A stretch of DNA of 64,000 nt from Piper betle (GCA_033002965.1 JAURVB010013611.1:1-64000), one strand, 5' to 3'. Shown: positions 12,861-24,995, numbered from the stretch's first letter. A program made the numbers and translations. The notes: a model not told the origin generated them from the letters alone.

Positions 12861-14496
12861 AAACATAGCTAAATAGCCTGACATGAGAGGGATGAAATAA
12901 AATGCCATCAATGCCAACCTACATATAAAATACGATTAAACTCGACACACAAGGAGTCAAGGAGAGAAGGTGAGTTCTACGGTTTTGTGGTCCAACCTCC
13001 AAGCACATCGACACATCTACGGCGAGCTCGGACTCCGTAACCTATAGTGAAAACCACTGCTAATAAAATGTTGGCATAACTATATGATACATGCTCGTGG
13101 TGTGTGCACACATCATCAATACATCATAATAAAAAAACTATATTAAATAAATGTACCACTAAACACATAACGCGTACATCGAGACATAATAAAGAAAATA
13201 ACTAATAATAAATAAATAAATAAAAGCATACAATCATGAATAAATAGATAGATAATAAATACATTAAGAAATCAATACTCTAATCATAAAATAATAAAAT
13301 TTTATACTATATACGTAAATAGCTAGACCGAGTAAATATTATATATAATTGTGTTAGTAATAATATAAATAATTAAATAAGTAAATACATAATCATTCTA
13401 TAAATAAGTAAATAAATAAATAAATAAATTATGATTAAATTTTAATTCATCATGAATAATAATAATATTATAGTTATAATTACAGAATACGTAATTAAAT
13501 ACAATGAAATAGTAACATACATGCAACATACAAGTTAAAAAATAAATAAATTTGTATATTCAATTTTGTAAACATAAAATGACTAACATTAATAAGTAAA
13601 TATAATATTAAATGACTAACATTCATCGTATATGATAAACATATAAACAAAAATAAATAAATGATAATGAATGAATTAATTAATTAATTAATTAATTAAT
13701 AAAAAATCATCATAATATCCAGTCATCTTGAATCACGTGAATATGCATCTAAATTAATATAGAAGTTCTCGAATTATCGAAAATAGTACAAGAACGACGA
13801 AAACGGTCTCAAAATGAGCTTAACTGGACCAAACCGAGCTGAACTAGACCAAACACGGGTTGAACCAACTCGGTCTAGGTTAACTGAAAAACTGGTCTGG
13901 GTTGACTGGGTGGATAGGAACTGGACTTGAACATGGCCAAGTGGATGCAGTCGCGGGAAGGTGGACACAATTGTGATGGGTTGCCATTGCCCGTCGCCAG
14001 AAAATGCCTACGGCGGCGCAATTGGTAATGCCGCCGATCGGGATCGACGGCCAATGTGACAAGGATCGCGATGGTGGTGGGGTCGGCGGAGTCCGACTGT
14101 CGAATAGCTGGAAAATGGCCAGGAAAGGGGCTGATTGTTGTCAGGAGCAACGGCAGTGGACGGTGTTGGTCCCAAACCGTAGATCTCAGCAAGGGAAGCC
14201 ATTGGGGTGGTTGGACCTGCCGGAGGTAGCTTGCAGGCACAGTAAAACAGCTCAAACAGTGGCAGCAATAGCATAAACCAGCAAGAAAAACTTCGTCACC
14301 GATGGTGCCGGTGGCAATTGTGGGTATGGATTGATAGCCGGCTGTGAGATGGTCATGGCCGTACCAATGGTGTGGCCGCAGGCAAGGCAGAGAGTGGCCG
14401 GCAGCGAGCTGAAGTGGTGGTGGCCTTATGGTGGAAAATTTCACAATCATGCAAACTCTATTGAAATCAATGAGTGAATATAAGGCTGAGGGTATG
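12589..14496 (-). mobile_element. LTR of element C, minus orientation, part 1 of 3 (host of E1 and E2)
   Basis: This LTR is split by two later insertions and continues at 21890-21936 and 33131-33663. Continuity is shown by the undisturbed copy at 6180-6300, whose 'aggctgagtgtatggctcag' stretch spans the E1 insertion point, and whose 'gacaactcgtcgcctagtgg' stretch spans the E2 insertion point. The GC-rich block (13950-14440) contains the longest of the C-LTR open frames (minus, 13875-14519). Confidence 0.75.
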
Positions 14497-14519
14497 TGTA
14501 ACGACCCGCCATTTTTCAC
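13875..14519 (-). other. Open reading frame in the GC-rich part of the C LTR
   Basis: A 214-codon frame in LTR sense orientation; its first codons lie in E1 LTR sequence. Its middle part (beginning KFSTIRPPPL, then YGHDHLTAGYQ) recurs in sense orientation in the LTR copies at 5882-6169 (minus), 10670-10918 (plus) and 55602-55967 (plus). The four frames share start position and several residues but diverge and end at different places. I see no domain, and the frame may be open only because the region is GC-rich. Coding status is doubtful. Confidence 0.2.
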
Positions 14520-16136
14520 GATATTGTGGGCCTAACTGGCTAGGTGTTACCCAAAAGTAAAGTAATTATGTCAAACATTTTTTATAAATAATAACATATA
14601 TAAAGATCCCACAGTCTTGGACCGTTTCCCAGCAGCCACACTTATTTCTCAATTAAATAAAAAAAGGAGTCCTCATATTTATTTTGCTCCATACTCTGGA
14701 TGTCAATCACCTAATCTCGTATCTGCACACCTGCGGAGGCAATTCCGCGTTAGTGATTACAACACTAAGTAGTATAATAGATAAAACAAAACAAGTACAT
14801 TCCACTATTTCCTTATGTTTATTTTAATATGCGGTGGAGCGATTCCGCTATACTCCAAAACAATGCGGAGGCGGTATCCGCTGTGATCCGCACACCCCGG
14901 CCGTAGCCTTTTTTGTGGGGAGGCTACCACTACCGTCTCCAGTGCCAGTGCCTCGCACACCCCGGCCGTAGCCTTTTTGTGGGGTAGCTATCACTGCACT
15001 CGGGTGATTGCTATGCCCCGTTTGTGGGGAAGCTCTCACTACCAATTCTAGTGCCAGTGCCTCGCACACCCCGGCCGTAGCCTTTTTATGGGGAGGCTAT
15101 CATTGCACTCCAGTGCCAATACCTTGCACACCCCGGCCGTAGCCTTTTTGTGGGGCGGCTATCACTGCACTCAGGTGATTGCTATGCCCTGTTTGTGGGG
15201 AAGCTCTCACTACCAATTCTAGTGTCAGTGCCTCACACACCCCGGACGTAGCCTTTTTATGGGGCGGCTATCACTGCACTCCAGTGCCAGTGCCTCACAC
15301 ACCCCGGCGGTAGCCTTTTATGGGGCGGCTATCACTGCACTCCAGTACGATGGAGGAATCGTTGTGCCTCACTCACCCCGGCCGTAGCCTTTTTATGGGG
15401 TGGCTATCACTACTGCAAAACAATGTCGATGCATTACAAAATTTACGCACATAACACGACCCAATATCGGACTGAGTCAATTCATTGACCCCGGTTGCAC
15501 TCGGTGCATGGTAGTAAAATCTGGGCTCAGGTCGACCTAGGCTACCAACAAGGAAAATACGATGTTCTACCTATTATACGTACCTGATTTGTGATTACGT
15601 CTGACTGTGACCCGTGAACCCTAATACCGTAATGGGGAGGTCACTTGGGACGGAGATGAGGGATGAAATACTCACACAGTAATGGGGAGGTCGCCTGGGA
15701 TGGAGATGAGGGATGAAATACTCCCTCCTCCAGCATATATATACACTTCAACCATTTCCTCCATTAAATTCTCATACCCCATCATCCATTGGTATTTCCT
15801 AGGTTCAACGACCCCTTCATTAAATTCTCACACCCCATCATCCATTAGTATTTCCTAGGTTCAACGACCCCTTCTCCTTTTATAAAGAATAAATGATGGC
15901 TAGGGTTTGTGGAAGCACCCTTTCACCATAATTCCTTTAACCGGGTAATTGGGTAATTAACACGGTTCACTTAACCTTTTCACTCAACCTCTTAAATGGT
16001 ATGGTTCACTTAAATGGTTAAATGGATAATTAATGTGTTCGACTCGACTGATTCAACTAGAATCGCCCGATTAGAAATTACTTTTCAATTTAACCGGGTA
16101 ATTCATACTTAACCAGCTACTGAATTTTTTTTTTCC
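14497..16136 (-). repeat. E1 3' LTR
   Basis: Matches 20302-21878 almost base for base. It lacks the LTR-start sequence (GGGTCTTTACA on the plus strand) because the E1 deletion runs into it. It has one more unit (about 60 bp, near 15238-15298) in its tandem array than the 5' LTR. Confidence 0.92.
14885..15415. repeat. Tandem array in E1 LTR (CACACCCCGGCCGTAGCC units)
   Basis: Units of about 60-65 bp built on CACACCCCGGCCGTAGCC...TATCACTGCACTCCAGTGCC, with shorter variant units (GCCCCGTTTGTGGGG). Homologous arrays lie at 20690-21150 and 44280-44650. The array sits between the conserved AATTGCCTCC block and the conserved block around 'ggactgagtcaattcattga'. Confidence 0.85.
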
Positions 16137-16149
16137 AGGAAGAGTTTTT

Positions 16150-19002
16150 TTCAACCAAGGCTAAGTGTTTCTCCCAATCTCCTCCCCGGTCAAGGATGCA
16201 AGCTCTCAACAAATCCTCCAAGGTTTGATTGGTCCTCTCACTTTGACCATCAGTTTGGGGGTGATATGCTGTACTTAACTTGATTTGGGTCCCCATAGCT
16301 TTTTGGAAAACTTCCCAAAATTGTGACGTGAATAGGGGATCTCTGTCAGAGACTATCTCCTTCGGAATTCCATGCAGCCTGACAATGATATTTATGTACA
16401 GTTCTGCTAATTATTCCACAGTCCTTGTTGATTTTGTGGGGATAAAATGAGCTGCCTTAGTCAAACGGTCCACAACTACCCATATAGAGTCATGTCTCTT
16501 CAAAGTCCTTGGGAGTTTAGTAATAAAATCACATGTGACACGCTCCCATTTCCAGGTAGGTATCTCTAAAGGTTGTAATAATCCACCGGGTAGTTGATGT
16601 TGGGCTTTGATCAATTGGCACATCTGACACTTGGAAACAAAATCCACCACATTCCTCTTCATTCCAACCCACCAGTAGGTTCGTTTCAAGTCCTGGTACA
16701 TCTTTGTAACACCAGGGTGTATTGAGAACCTTGAACGATGAGCTTCTTCCAGAATATCTCGTTTTAATGCATCATTGTTGGGTACACACAATCACCCTCT
16801 GAATCTGATTACACTGTTGGAATCTGCTACAATGTTGGGAGTTTTGTCCAACATTTCATTCAGCTTCTCATCTTCCATTTGTGTTAGCTTAACTCGGTCC
16901 ACCAATTCATTGGAGATAACCAGGTTCGCCAGTATTCCTGTCATTCGTTCCACCGGGTTAATAGCTACCACCTCAGCTAACATAGCCCAAAGTCTAGCTA
17001 GTTGTTGACCCTTGTCCATCTTGCCCTTCCGACTCAACGCGTTGGCCACAACGTTCGCTTTTCCCGGGTGGTATAAAATTTGGAAATCATAGTCCTTCAA
17101 GTATTCTATCCACCGTCTCTGTCGAAGGTTAAGGTCATTCTGGGTGAAGATATACTTCAAACTTTGATGGTCAGTGAAAACTTCAAACTGGGCCCCATAC
17201 AAGTAGTGCCTCCAAATCTTTAGGGCAAAAACTACTGCTGCCAGTTCCAAGTCATGGGTCGCATAATTGTGCTCGTGAATGTTCAATTGGCGAGATGCGT
17301 AAGCCACCACCTAACCATCTTGCATAAGGACGCATCCTAAACCCAACTGAGACGCATCACTGAAGACTACGAATCCTTCATTACCATTTGGCAGGGTCAA
17401 GACTGGTGCAGTTGTTAAACTCTTCTTTAAAAACTGGAAACTCTCCTCACACTTACTACTCCATTCAAACCTGACCCCCTTCCTTGTAAGTTTGGTCATC
17501 GGCGATGCTACTAAGGAAAAGTCTTTAATGAATTTCCTATAGTAACCCGCCAAACCGAGGAAGCTTCTGATATCAGTGACTGACTTAGGTTGTGGCCAAT
17601 CAATGACTGCTTTCACTTTTGACGGATCCACTGCAACTCCCGCCTTTGAGACAACATGTCCGAGGAAGTTCACCTCCTTCAGACAGAAGTCACACTTTGA
17701 TAATTTGGCAAACAATTGATTCTCTCTCAAAACTTGAAGAGCAATGGCCAAGTGTTTCCCATGGTCCTCCTCATTATTTGAATAGACCAGAATGTCGTCC
17801 ACAAACACAATAATAAACTTATCCAAGTATTCGTGGAACACCGTGTTCATAAGTGACATAAAGGCCGCTGGTGCATTTGTCAGACCAAAAGGCATAACCA
17901 GAAACTCATAATGTCCATAGCGAGTTCGGAAAGCCGTTTTCTGTATGTCAGATTCCTTCACCCGTAGTTGATGATATCCGGACCGCAAGTCTAGTTTTGA
18001 GAATATTCTGGCTGTTTTCAACTGATCAAATAAATCATCAATCCTCGGTAAGGGGTACCGATTCTTGACTGTCACTTGATTGAGCTGGCGATGGTCAATA
18101 CACAATCGAAGTGAGCCATCCTTCTTCTTTACAAAAAGAACAGGGGCTCCCCAGGGTGAAGTACTTGGTCGTATGAAGCCTGCCTGCAACAGCTCTTCTA
18201 ATTGACTCTTTAACGCCTTGAGTTCCGCTGGAGCCATGCGGTATGGTGCTTTAGAAATTGGTGATACTCCTGGTGCTAGGTCAATGACAAACTCCACTGC
18301 CCGCTTAGGAGGTAACCCTGGAAGTCCACCTGGAAATACGTCCGGAAATTCTGCTACCACCGGAATCATGGACAACTCTTTGGGTTTGGACTCAGGCTCC
18401 TCTAGAGTTGCCGAAAAAACTTTACAACCCTCACCAAACCACTCAGTTGCCTCACTAACCGACACAATACAAGAGGATGGATCATTCCATGACCCTTGGA
18501 AAATGACCCCCATCTCACAATTACAAGGTTTAATCAATACTCTCCTCCCTTTACAGTCGAGAAAAGCCTGGTGTGCAGACAACCAGTCCATTCCCAACAG
18601 TACATCAAAGCCTATTATCCCATAGACAATGAAATTCCACACATAGGGTTTCCCTTGTATATCCAAGGATAGGTTAGTCACTCCTAACGTTGTGACCTCC
18701 CCTTCTCCCGTTGCGGTGGTGACCCTATAAGTCTTAGGTAATGTAGACGTTTGGAGTCCTAAACTCTTAACTAATCGGGATGATAGGAACGAATGCGTAT
18801 ACCCCGAGTCAAATAAAACATCCACACTAACACTTTGAATCAGAATTTTACCTCGAACTGTGTGGTCCTCGTTCTCAGCGTCCTTGACTTCGACTGCAAA
18901 ATGTTTCGCCTTCCCTTTGTCCACTGGTTTTACAGGTGCTGGGTAGCGATTTGGAGCTGGTGTCTTCTCCTTTTCAGGTTGCTCCTGTTGTTGCTTCAGG
19001 GG
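16150..19002 (-). pseudogene. pol: E1 pol: protease, reverse transcriptase, RNase H, partial integrase
   Basis: Encodes replication enzymes of a Ty3/gypsy element and continues in the same frame as gag. In order: protease with FDSGYTHSF (family DSGA, the A replaced by Y), RT with [10 protein letters not shown] and FVDD, RNase H with VFSDAS and VFTDHQSL (last motif NALSR instead of DALSR), integrase HHCC zinc finger (HRSRFSIH, CQMC), and integrase core with CDFI, DRDPLF and TDGQSERT. The frame is broken by TAG near 17311-17313, TGA near 16790 and TAA near 16411, each a single-base change from a coding codon seen in E2. The gene then ends abruptly at about residue 'EKHLALVE' because the integrase C-terminus and chromodomain are deleted. 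Family placement is by RT sequence and long LTRs, from memory of the Tekay/Del clade. Confidence 0.93.
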
Positions 19003-20122
19003 CTAACGACACTCGTTTTGCAAGTGTCCCGTCCTTCCGCAATTGTAGCACCGACGGGGCTCCCTGCATAACCCTGAATGCATCTTGTTGCAATTTTTAC
19101 ATAGTCGATACGGAATCTCCTGAAACTTCCTTTTGAGGTTCCCATCGACATTCCGTTGATAGTTCTGCTGCTGGTGTTCTTCAGACCTGTTTTTGCTACT
19201 ACCCTGGTTGGCATTCTTATGTTGCATAGTAGCCTTCCCCTGTTTCTGTGCACGGACATAGTCGTACACCAACTCATGAGTAGTGGCTGCTTCAATCACT
19301 TCGGTTATGGTGCCTCTTGGCACCGAAGCTACCCTACTTCTCAATTCTGGCTTTAACCCCCAGAAAAATTTGTCTGCTCTGGCCCGGGCAGTTGCCAGAC
19401 TCCCAGATGCAAATCTCTCCAATTGCAAGAAATTTTTGGCATACTCTCGGACTGAATCATCCTTCTGAGTTAGAGTGGCAAATTCCAGTGCTTTCTTCTG
19501 GACAACAGACTCAGGAAAATATTGTCCATTGAAAGCTGTTACAAATTCCGCCCAAGGAATGGATGAAATCTCCCAATGATGGAACACAGTCTTCTCTATG
19601 GACTTCCACCAATAGGATGCTTCCTCCTGAAGCATGCATGTCGCCAACCTCACTTGATGGCGATGAGGCATAGAGAGCTCTAAATGCTTTTTCAGTAATG
19701 TCCAACCAGCTCTCCACCTTCATTGGATCAGTCCCTCCAATGAATACCTCAGCTCCGTTCTTCCGGAATTTCTCTACAGTGTATCGATCACTGTCATCCC
19801 CATCTGGCAGTACCACTTGTCGCACTACCGGTGGCACCGGGTTTGGAAGTTCTCCTCGCTCGCCCGGGTCAGCTATTCCTACCCACTCTTGGGCGCTTCC
19901 CTGATCCCCATTTGGGACGTTACTAGGACCCGCAGCCGAATTTGGAGCTCCATTCCCCATTACCAATCCCAGTAACCTCTGCACCATGTTCTGAACCACA
20001 GAACTGGTATTTTCTGAAGCCTGCGCTAGTCCCTGTATGGCCGTCAAAATTTGGCCTAACACACTCTCAAGGTTTGTGTCCGACTGCGCAGCTTGGCTCG
20101 ACTTCCTTCGGGTGTCTGCCAT
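19003..20122 (-). pseudogene. gag: E1 gag (capsid and nucleocapsid), frameshifted
   Basis: Structural protein that would form the cytoplasmic particle. It starts MADTRRK at 20122, directly after a TTTTAG that resembles a splice acceptor, and has a low-complexity N-terminus (QILTAIQGLAQASENT). The capsid region runs through FIGGTDPMKVESWLDITEKAF and [14 protein letters not shown], and a CCHC zinc knuckle CYNCGRTGHLQNEC lies near the end. A frameshift near 19672 splits it into frames 19511-20122 and 19003-19671. It ends with a TAG at 19001-19003 that is in frame with pol: the following 26 codons lead straight to the protease. The stop is thus probably a point mutation in a fused gag-pol, although a suppressed stop cannot be excluded. 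Confidence 0.9.
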
Positions 20123-20287
20123 CTAAAATTTATTCCGTTATGGTTCATTAATTTTTTTTCAATAATTACTTAGGTTTATTAGGGAGTCCACTAATTCCCT
20201 AATGACATACCCTATTGGAGAAAAATAAAATATTAGACTCTTCAACAAGGTACTTGAGTCATAAGATGTGAGCTTTTGGGAAACCGT

Positions 20288-20299
20288 GCTCTGATACCA
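20288..20299 (-). other. E1 primer-binding site (initiator tRNA-Met)
   Basis: The minus strand reads TGGTATCAGAGC two bases inside the 5' LTR; this is the plant initiator tRNA-Met 3'-end complement used by most Ty3/gypsy elements. Confidence 0.9.
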
Positions 20300-20301
20300 C
20301 C

Positions 20302-21889
20302 TGTAACGACCCGCCATTTTTCACGATATTGTGGGCCTAACTGGCAAGGTGTTACTCAAAAGTAAAGTAATTATGTCAAATATTTTTTATAAATAATAAT
20401 ATATATAAAGATCCCACAGTCTTGGACCGTTTCCCAGCAGCCACACTTATTTCTCAATTAAATAAAAAAAGGAGTCCTCATATTTATTTTGCTCCATACT
20501 CTGGATGTCAATCACCTAATCTCGTATCTGCACACCTGCGGAGGCAATTCCGCGTTAGTGATTACAACACTAAGTAGTATAATAGATAAAACAAAACAAG
20601 TACATTCCACTATTTCCTTATGTTTATTTTAATATGCGGTGGAGCGATTCCGCTATACTCCAAAACAATGCGGAGGAGGTATCCGCTGTGATCCGCACAC
20701 CCCGGCCGTAGCCTTTTTTGTGGGGAGGCTACCACTACCGTCTCCAGTGCCAGTGCCTCGCACACCCCGGCCGTAACCTTTATGTGGGGTAGCTATCACT
20801 GCACTCGGGTGATTGCTATGCCCCGTTTGTGGGGAAGCTCTCACTACCAATTCTAGTGCCAGTGCCTCGCACACCCCGGCCGTAGCCTTTTTATGGGGAG
20901 GCTATCACTGCACTCCAGTGCCAATGCCTTGCACACCCCGGCCGTAGCCTTTTTGTGGGGCGGCTATCACTGCACTCAGGTGATTGCTATGCCCTGTTTG
21001 TAAGGAAGCTCTCACTACCAATTCTAGTGCCAGTGCCTCACACACCCCGGCCGTAGCCTTTTTATGGGGCAGCTATCACTGCACTCCAGTGCGATGGAGG
21101 AATCGCTGTGCCTCACTCACCCCGGCCGTAGCCTTTTTATGGGGTGGCTATCACTACTCCAAAACAATGTCGATGCATTACAAAATTCACGCACATAACA
21201 CGACCCAGCGTCGGACTGAGTCAATTCATTGACCCCGGTTGCACTCGGTGCATGGTAGTCGAATCTGGGCTCAGGCCGACCTAGGCTACCAACAAGGAAA
21301 ATACGATGTTCTACCTATTATACGTACCTGATTTGTGATTACGTCTGACTGTGACCCGTGAACCCTAATACCGTAATGGGGAGGTCGCCTGGGACGGAGA
21401 TGAGGGATGAAATACTCACACAGTAATGGGGAGGTCGCCTGGGATGGAGATGAGGGATGAAATACTCCCTCCTCCTGCATATATATACACTTCAACCATT
21501 CCCTCCATTAAATTCTCATACCCCATCATCCATTGGTATTTCCTAGGTTCAACGACCCCTTCATTAAATTCTCACACCCCATCATCCATTAGTATTTCCT
21601 AGGTTCAACAACCCCTTCTCCTTTTATAAAGAATAAATGACGGCTAGGGTTTGTGGAAGCACCCTTTCACCATAATTCCTTTAACCGGGTAATTGGGTAA
21701 TTAACACGGTTCACTTAACCTTTTCACTCAACCTCTTAAATGGTATGGTTCACTTAAATGGTTAAATGGATAATTAATGTGTTCGACTCGACTGATTCAA
21801 CTAGAATCGTCTGATTAGAAATTACTTTTCAATTTAACCGGGTAATTCATACTTAACCAGCTACTGAATTTTTTTTCCGGGTCTTTACA
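20302..21889 (-). repeat. E1 5' LTR
   Basis: 1588 bp, TGTAAAGACCCGG at its sense start and GGCGGGTCGTTACA at its end. Contains stem-loop 20555-20573, donor-like AG|GT (exon base 20536, GT at 20535-20534) and a CACACCCCGGCC array (20690-21150). It is about 1 kb shorter than the solo LTR at 43909, mostly because AT-rich and GC-rich U3 sequence is missing. Confidence 0.95.
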
Positions 21890-21936
21890 GTATGGCTCAG
21901 ATCTTGCCACGTGGAACGATCCTGTTGCTAACAACT
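21890..21936 (-). mobile_element. C LTR, part 2 of 3, between E1 and E2
   Basis: The 47 bp between the right target-site duplication of E1 and the start of E2 match the C LTR at about 6217-6265. They show that E1 and E2 entered the same LTR only some 42 bp apart. Confidence 0.8.
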
Positions 21937-23841
21937 TGTAAAGACCATGAAAAAATAAATAAATAAATAAATTTGGACGCGGACGCTATCCGGGAAGGAC
22001 CGAACACAGTCTGGGAAAGACCGAACACAGTGTGGAAAGACCGAACATAGTCTGGAAAGACCGAACACGGTCTGGGAAGGACCGAACGTGTTATATTCTT
22101 TACCCAGTTAATTATTTACCCATTTTATTATTTACCTGGTTAAATAAAATGCGGGTCTATGGGTGTTTTCACATACCCTAGCCGTCATTTTCATTTTTAT
22201 AAATTTGAAAGAGGATGTCATTTTTCACAACGGGTGTAGGGGCGTCTTCCTCACCTTAGCCACCTAGTTCTCCTCTTCCTTGCCGCTGTTTCATCCTTGC
22301 TTGGGTATCCTTCCTATCTCCCTCTTCTTAATTTTCTTGGATGCATATTTTTGATTGATAGTAAGCTTGTTAATCATGGGAATTAAAGTTGTAAATCAAC
22401 AAGAAAAGAACTAAACTGAACTGATTGGAATCCACTGTAAGAACAATTGCAAGGCAGTCCCTCACACCCCGACGACCTCTCTTGTAGCTGGGTCGAAGGG
22501 AGGGCTCGCCATATTCCTGGTTTTCCGGTGGGTGGTGGAATTGCAGCTGTGAGGGGGTGGAGTTGCAAGTGTGATGAAAGTGGCGACGTTCTGCTGCAAT
22601 TGATGCTGTAATGGAAGCTTCAGAGGGGTAAACGCCAATTGTGCTTCGTCGATAGCATCATGGGTTCCATCACAGTAGTTCAGGCTGCCGGAATAATCCA
22701 CTACAGACCACCTTCTTGCCGGAATTCATGGCAGCAACGTGCAGAAGTGGGGAGAACGACCGTACTTCATGCAACGTTCAAAGGTGGCCGATCTTTCCTA
22801 TTTTGATGCCAGCCTGAGGTCGTGGAACATCTGAATTGGAGCAAGGTGCAAGAAAGGAGAGCTCTTGAGGTTGGGAGAAGAAGAACAGGCAAGGAGTTGG
22901 GTGCCATGGTGCAGCACATGGTCGTCTTGGTTAACCGGTGTAAAACACGCACTTGAGGCTTCCTCGCTTGCGGATGTTATCTTGTTGTTGATGCTTTGTT
23001 GGGATGGTAAAATGGTACTTCAATTGAGTGCCAAGATAAGGGTTCAAGGAGAAGGATGAACCTGTTTTTGTATAAGAGAAGAATGGCGACGGGAAGAAGA
23101 AGAAGAAGAAGAACAAGAAGGCTGGCAGTTTTGTAAATACGGGTTGACTCGATACCGACTCAAGTTAAAAAAAATAATACTAACTCGTAATAAGTCTTTA
23201 AAAAATAATCATTTTAATGGGCTATGGTTAAAGCTGCTAAACTAATTAATTATTGGATGAAATGGACATGGACATAAGTAATAAAAAAATACGGTAATGA
23301 TAAACGGTCGATAATTAATCGGCATACTATAAGTGATTAATTTTAAATTGGATGTTTATAAGGGATTAATAAAATAAAGATTTTACCTTTATAATATTAA
23401 ATTTAATATTAGGTAAGTAAAGTGATTATTTTAATAATGAGTCAGTAATGTAGAAAATGAGTTATTAAACTATAGTCAAGTAACAATCACCAGTGTTGAA
23501 CCTAAATAGTGTAATGAAAATAAATAAAGTTCAAAATTTTATAGAGCGATTAATTTAAAATAATTTTATTAATAATATTTATAAATTAAAATAATACAAA
23601 ATAATTTAAATAATTTAATAGAACAACTTAATTAATTAAATTGCTATTAATAATAGTAGTGATTAAAAATTATAACCGAAGGAAAATATACTAATAATAG
23701 TAATTAAATATTTATTTATAAGTTGATAATTATTTTATCATTTATTAAGTATTAATTATGATTTAGATAATAAATTTAAAATGTAAAGTAGGTTTTAGAG
23801 ATTATATCACATGAATAATTTAACATTTAATATTTTTGAAA

Positions 23842-23843
<2 letters not shown>

Positions 23844-23874
<31 letters not shown>
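23844..23874. repeat. (AT)n microsatellite
   Basis: About fifteen AT units in the AT-rich part of the E2 LTR. Similar runs at the equivalent place in E3 (37219-37253) suggest it is a feature of this LTR family. Confidence 0.95.
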
Positions 23875-23877
<3 letters not shown>

Positions 23878-24257
23878 TATTTAGCTGCTTGCATTCCTAC
23901 TCGAATAAAATTATACTTATGTATAATTTTATGCTCTCGTTCAGATTAAGATCGTTGATCGCAGCTGCGAGTTTGAAATATCCAGGTCCGTATAATCATT
24001 TGAAATGTTGTACTTTCCCTTGTTGGCAGCCCTAGTCGACTAAAGCCTAGATTCGACCACCATGCGCTGTAACGCAATTGGGGTCAAGGAATTGACTCAT
24101 TCCGACATGTGGCCGCACCTTTAAAATTACTATGTGTGTCCGTATAATTATTTGAAATGTGTATTACCGGTTCGTATGACTATTCGAAATGTTGTATTGT
24201 CCCAAACTGTATAATTATTTGAAATGTTGTATTTCCCAACCTAACAGCTTTGGTAGC

Positions 24258-24870
24258 ACTAATCTCACGAATGAGCTGGAGACAATCTCTAATCTCGGAA
24301 TGAACTGGGAGACAATGACTAATCTCAGAATGACCTGGGAGACCACCTAATCTCAGAATGAGCTGGGAGACAATGTTTTATATAGGAGAATGACTAATCT
24401 CAGAATGAACTGGGAGACACCTAATCTCAAAATGAGCAGAGACAATTAATCTCAGAATGAGCTGGGAGACCACCTAATCTCAGAATGAGCTCGGAGACAA
24501 TTTCTAATCTCAGAATGAACTGGGAGACAATGACTAATCTCAGAATGACCTGGGAGACCACCTAATCTCAGAATGAGCTGGGAGATAATTTCTAATCTCA
24601 GAATGAACTGGGAGACAATGACTAATCTCAGAATGACCTGGGAGACCACCTAATCTCAGAATGAACTGAGAGAAAATTTCTAATCTCAGAATGAACTGGG
24701 AGACAATGACTAATCTCAGAATGACCTAGGAGACCACCTAATCTTAGAATGAACTGGGAGACAATTTCTAATCTCAGAATGAGCTGGGAGACGACATTTC
24801 TACGAATCTCAGGAATGACTCTAGAGAGACAAATTACTAATCTCAGAATGACCTGAGAGATAATTACTAA
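24258..24870. repeat. Tandem array in E2 5' LTR (CTAATCTCAGAATGA units)
   Basis: Units of 22-29 bp: CTAATCTCAGAATGAnCTGGGAGAC followed by AAT, CACC or AATTT. The same array, in the orientation of each element, is at 32118-32716 (E2 3' LTR), 35950-36805 and 41660-42548 (E3). Higher-order alternation of spacers (AATG, CACC, AATTT) gives a period near 80-90 bp. Confidence 0.92.
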
Positions 24871-24949
24871 AAGACTTGTGAAACAATAATAAAAAATGGG
24901 TGAAATGATAATAGGGATTATATTGACTTGTTTCATTTAATTATGCGGC

Positions 24950-24995
24950 TTAGTGGTTTTATCACTAACGCGGAATTGCCTCCGCAGGTGAGCAG
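24950..24995 (+). promoter_or_regulatory. Stem-loop plus splice-donor-like site in E2 5' LTR
   Basis: TTAGTG/CACTAA stem (24950-24968), then AATTGCCTCCGCAG|GTGAG with the cut after 24987. Equivalent sites occur in all ten Tekay-type LTR copies that contain this region. CAG|GTGAG matches the plant 5' splice-site consensus. Function as a leader-intron donor is inferred. Confidence 0.5.

Larger units (their letters stand above)
14497..21889 (-). mobile_element. E1: Ty3/gypsy chromovirus (Tekay type), internally deleted
   Basis: Complete at both ends: LTR termini TG...CA and a perfect 5-bp target-site duplication GTATG (14492-14496 and 21890-21894). On the minus strand the order is 5' LTR (20302-21889), PBS, gag, protease-RT-RNase H-integrase, and 3' LTR (14497-16136). 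The stretch from mid-integrase through chromodomain, polypurine tract and the first bases of the 3' LTR is deleted at about 16137-16150. The two LTRs are very similar, differing by scattered transitions and one tandem-repeat unit, so this is a recent insertion. It interrupts a C LTR. Confidence 0.95.

Noticed and set aside
24452..24936. Minus-strand frames with repeated peptides such as VSQVILRLVIVSQFILRL (also 32016-32503 minus, 36161-36851 plus, 41756-42657 plus)
   Set aside because: They are translations of the LTR tandem arrays; the peptide periodicity comes from the DNA repeat, on whichever strand happens to be open.
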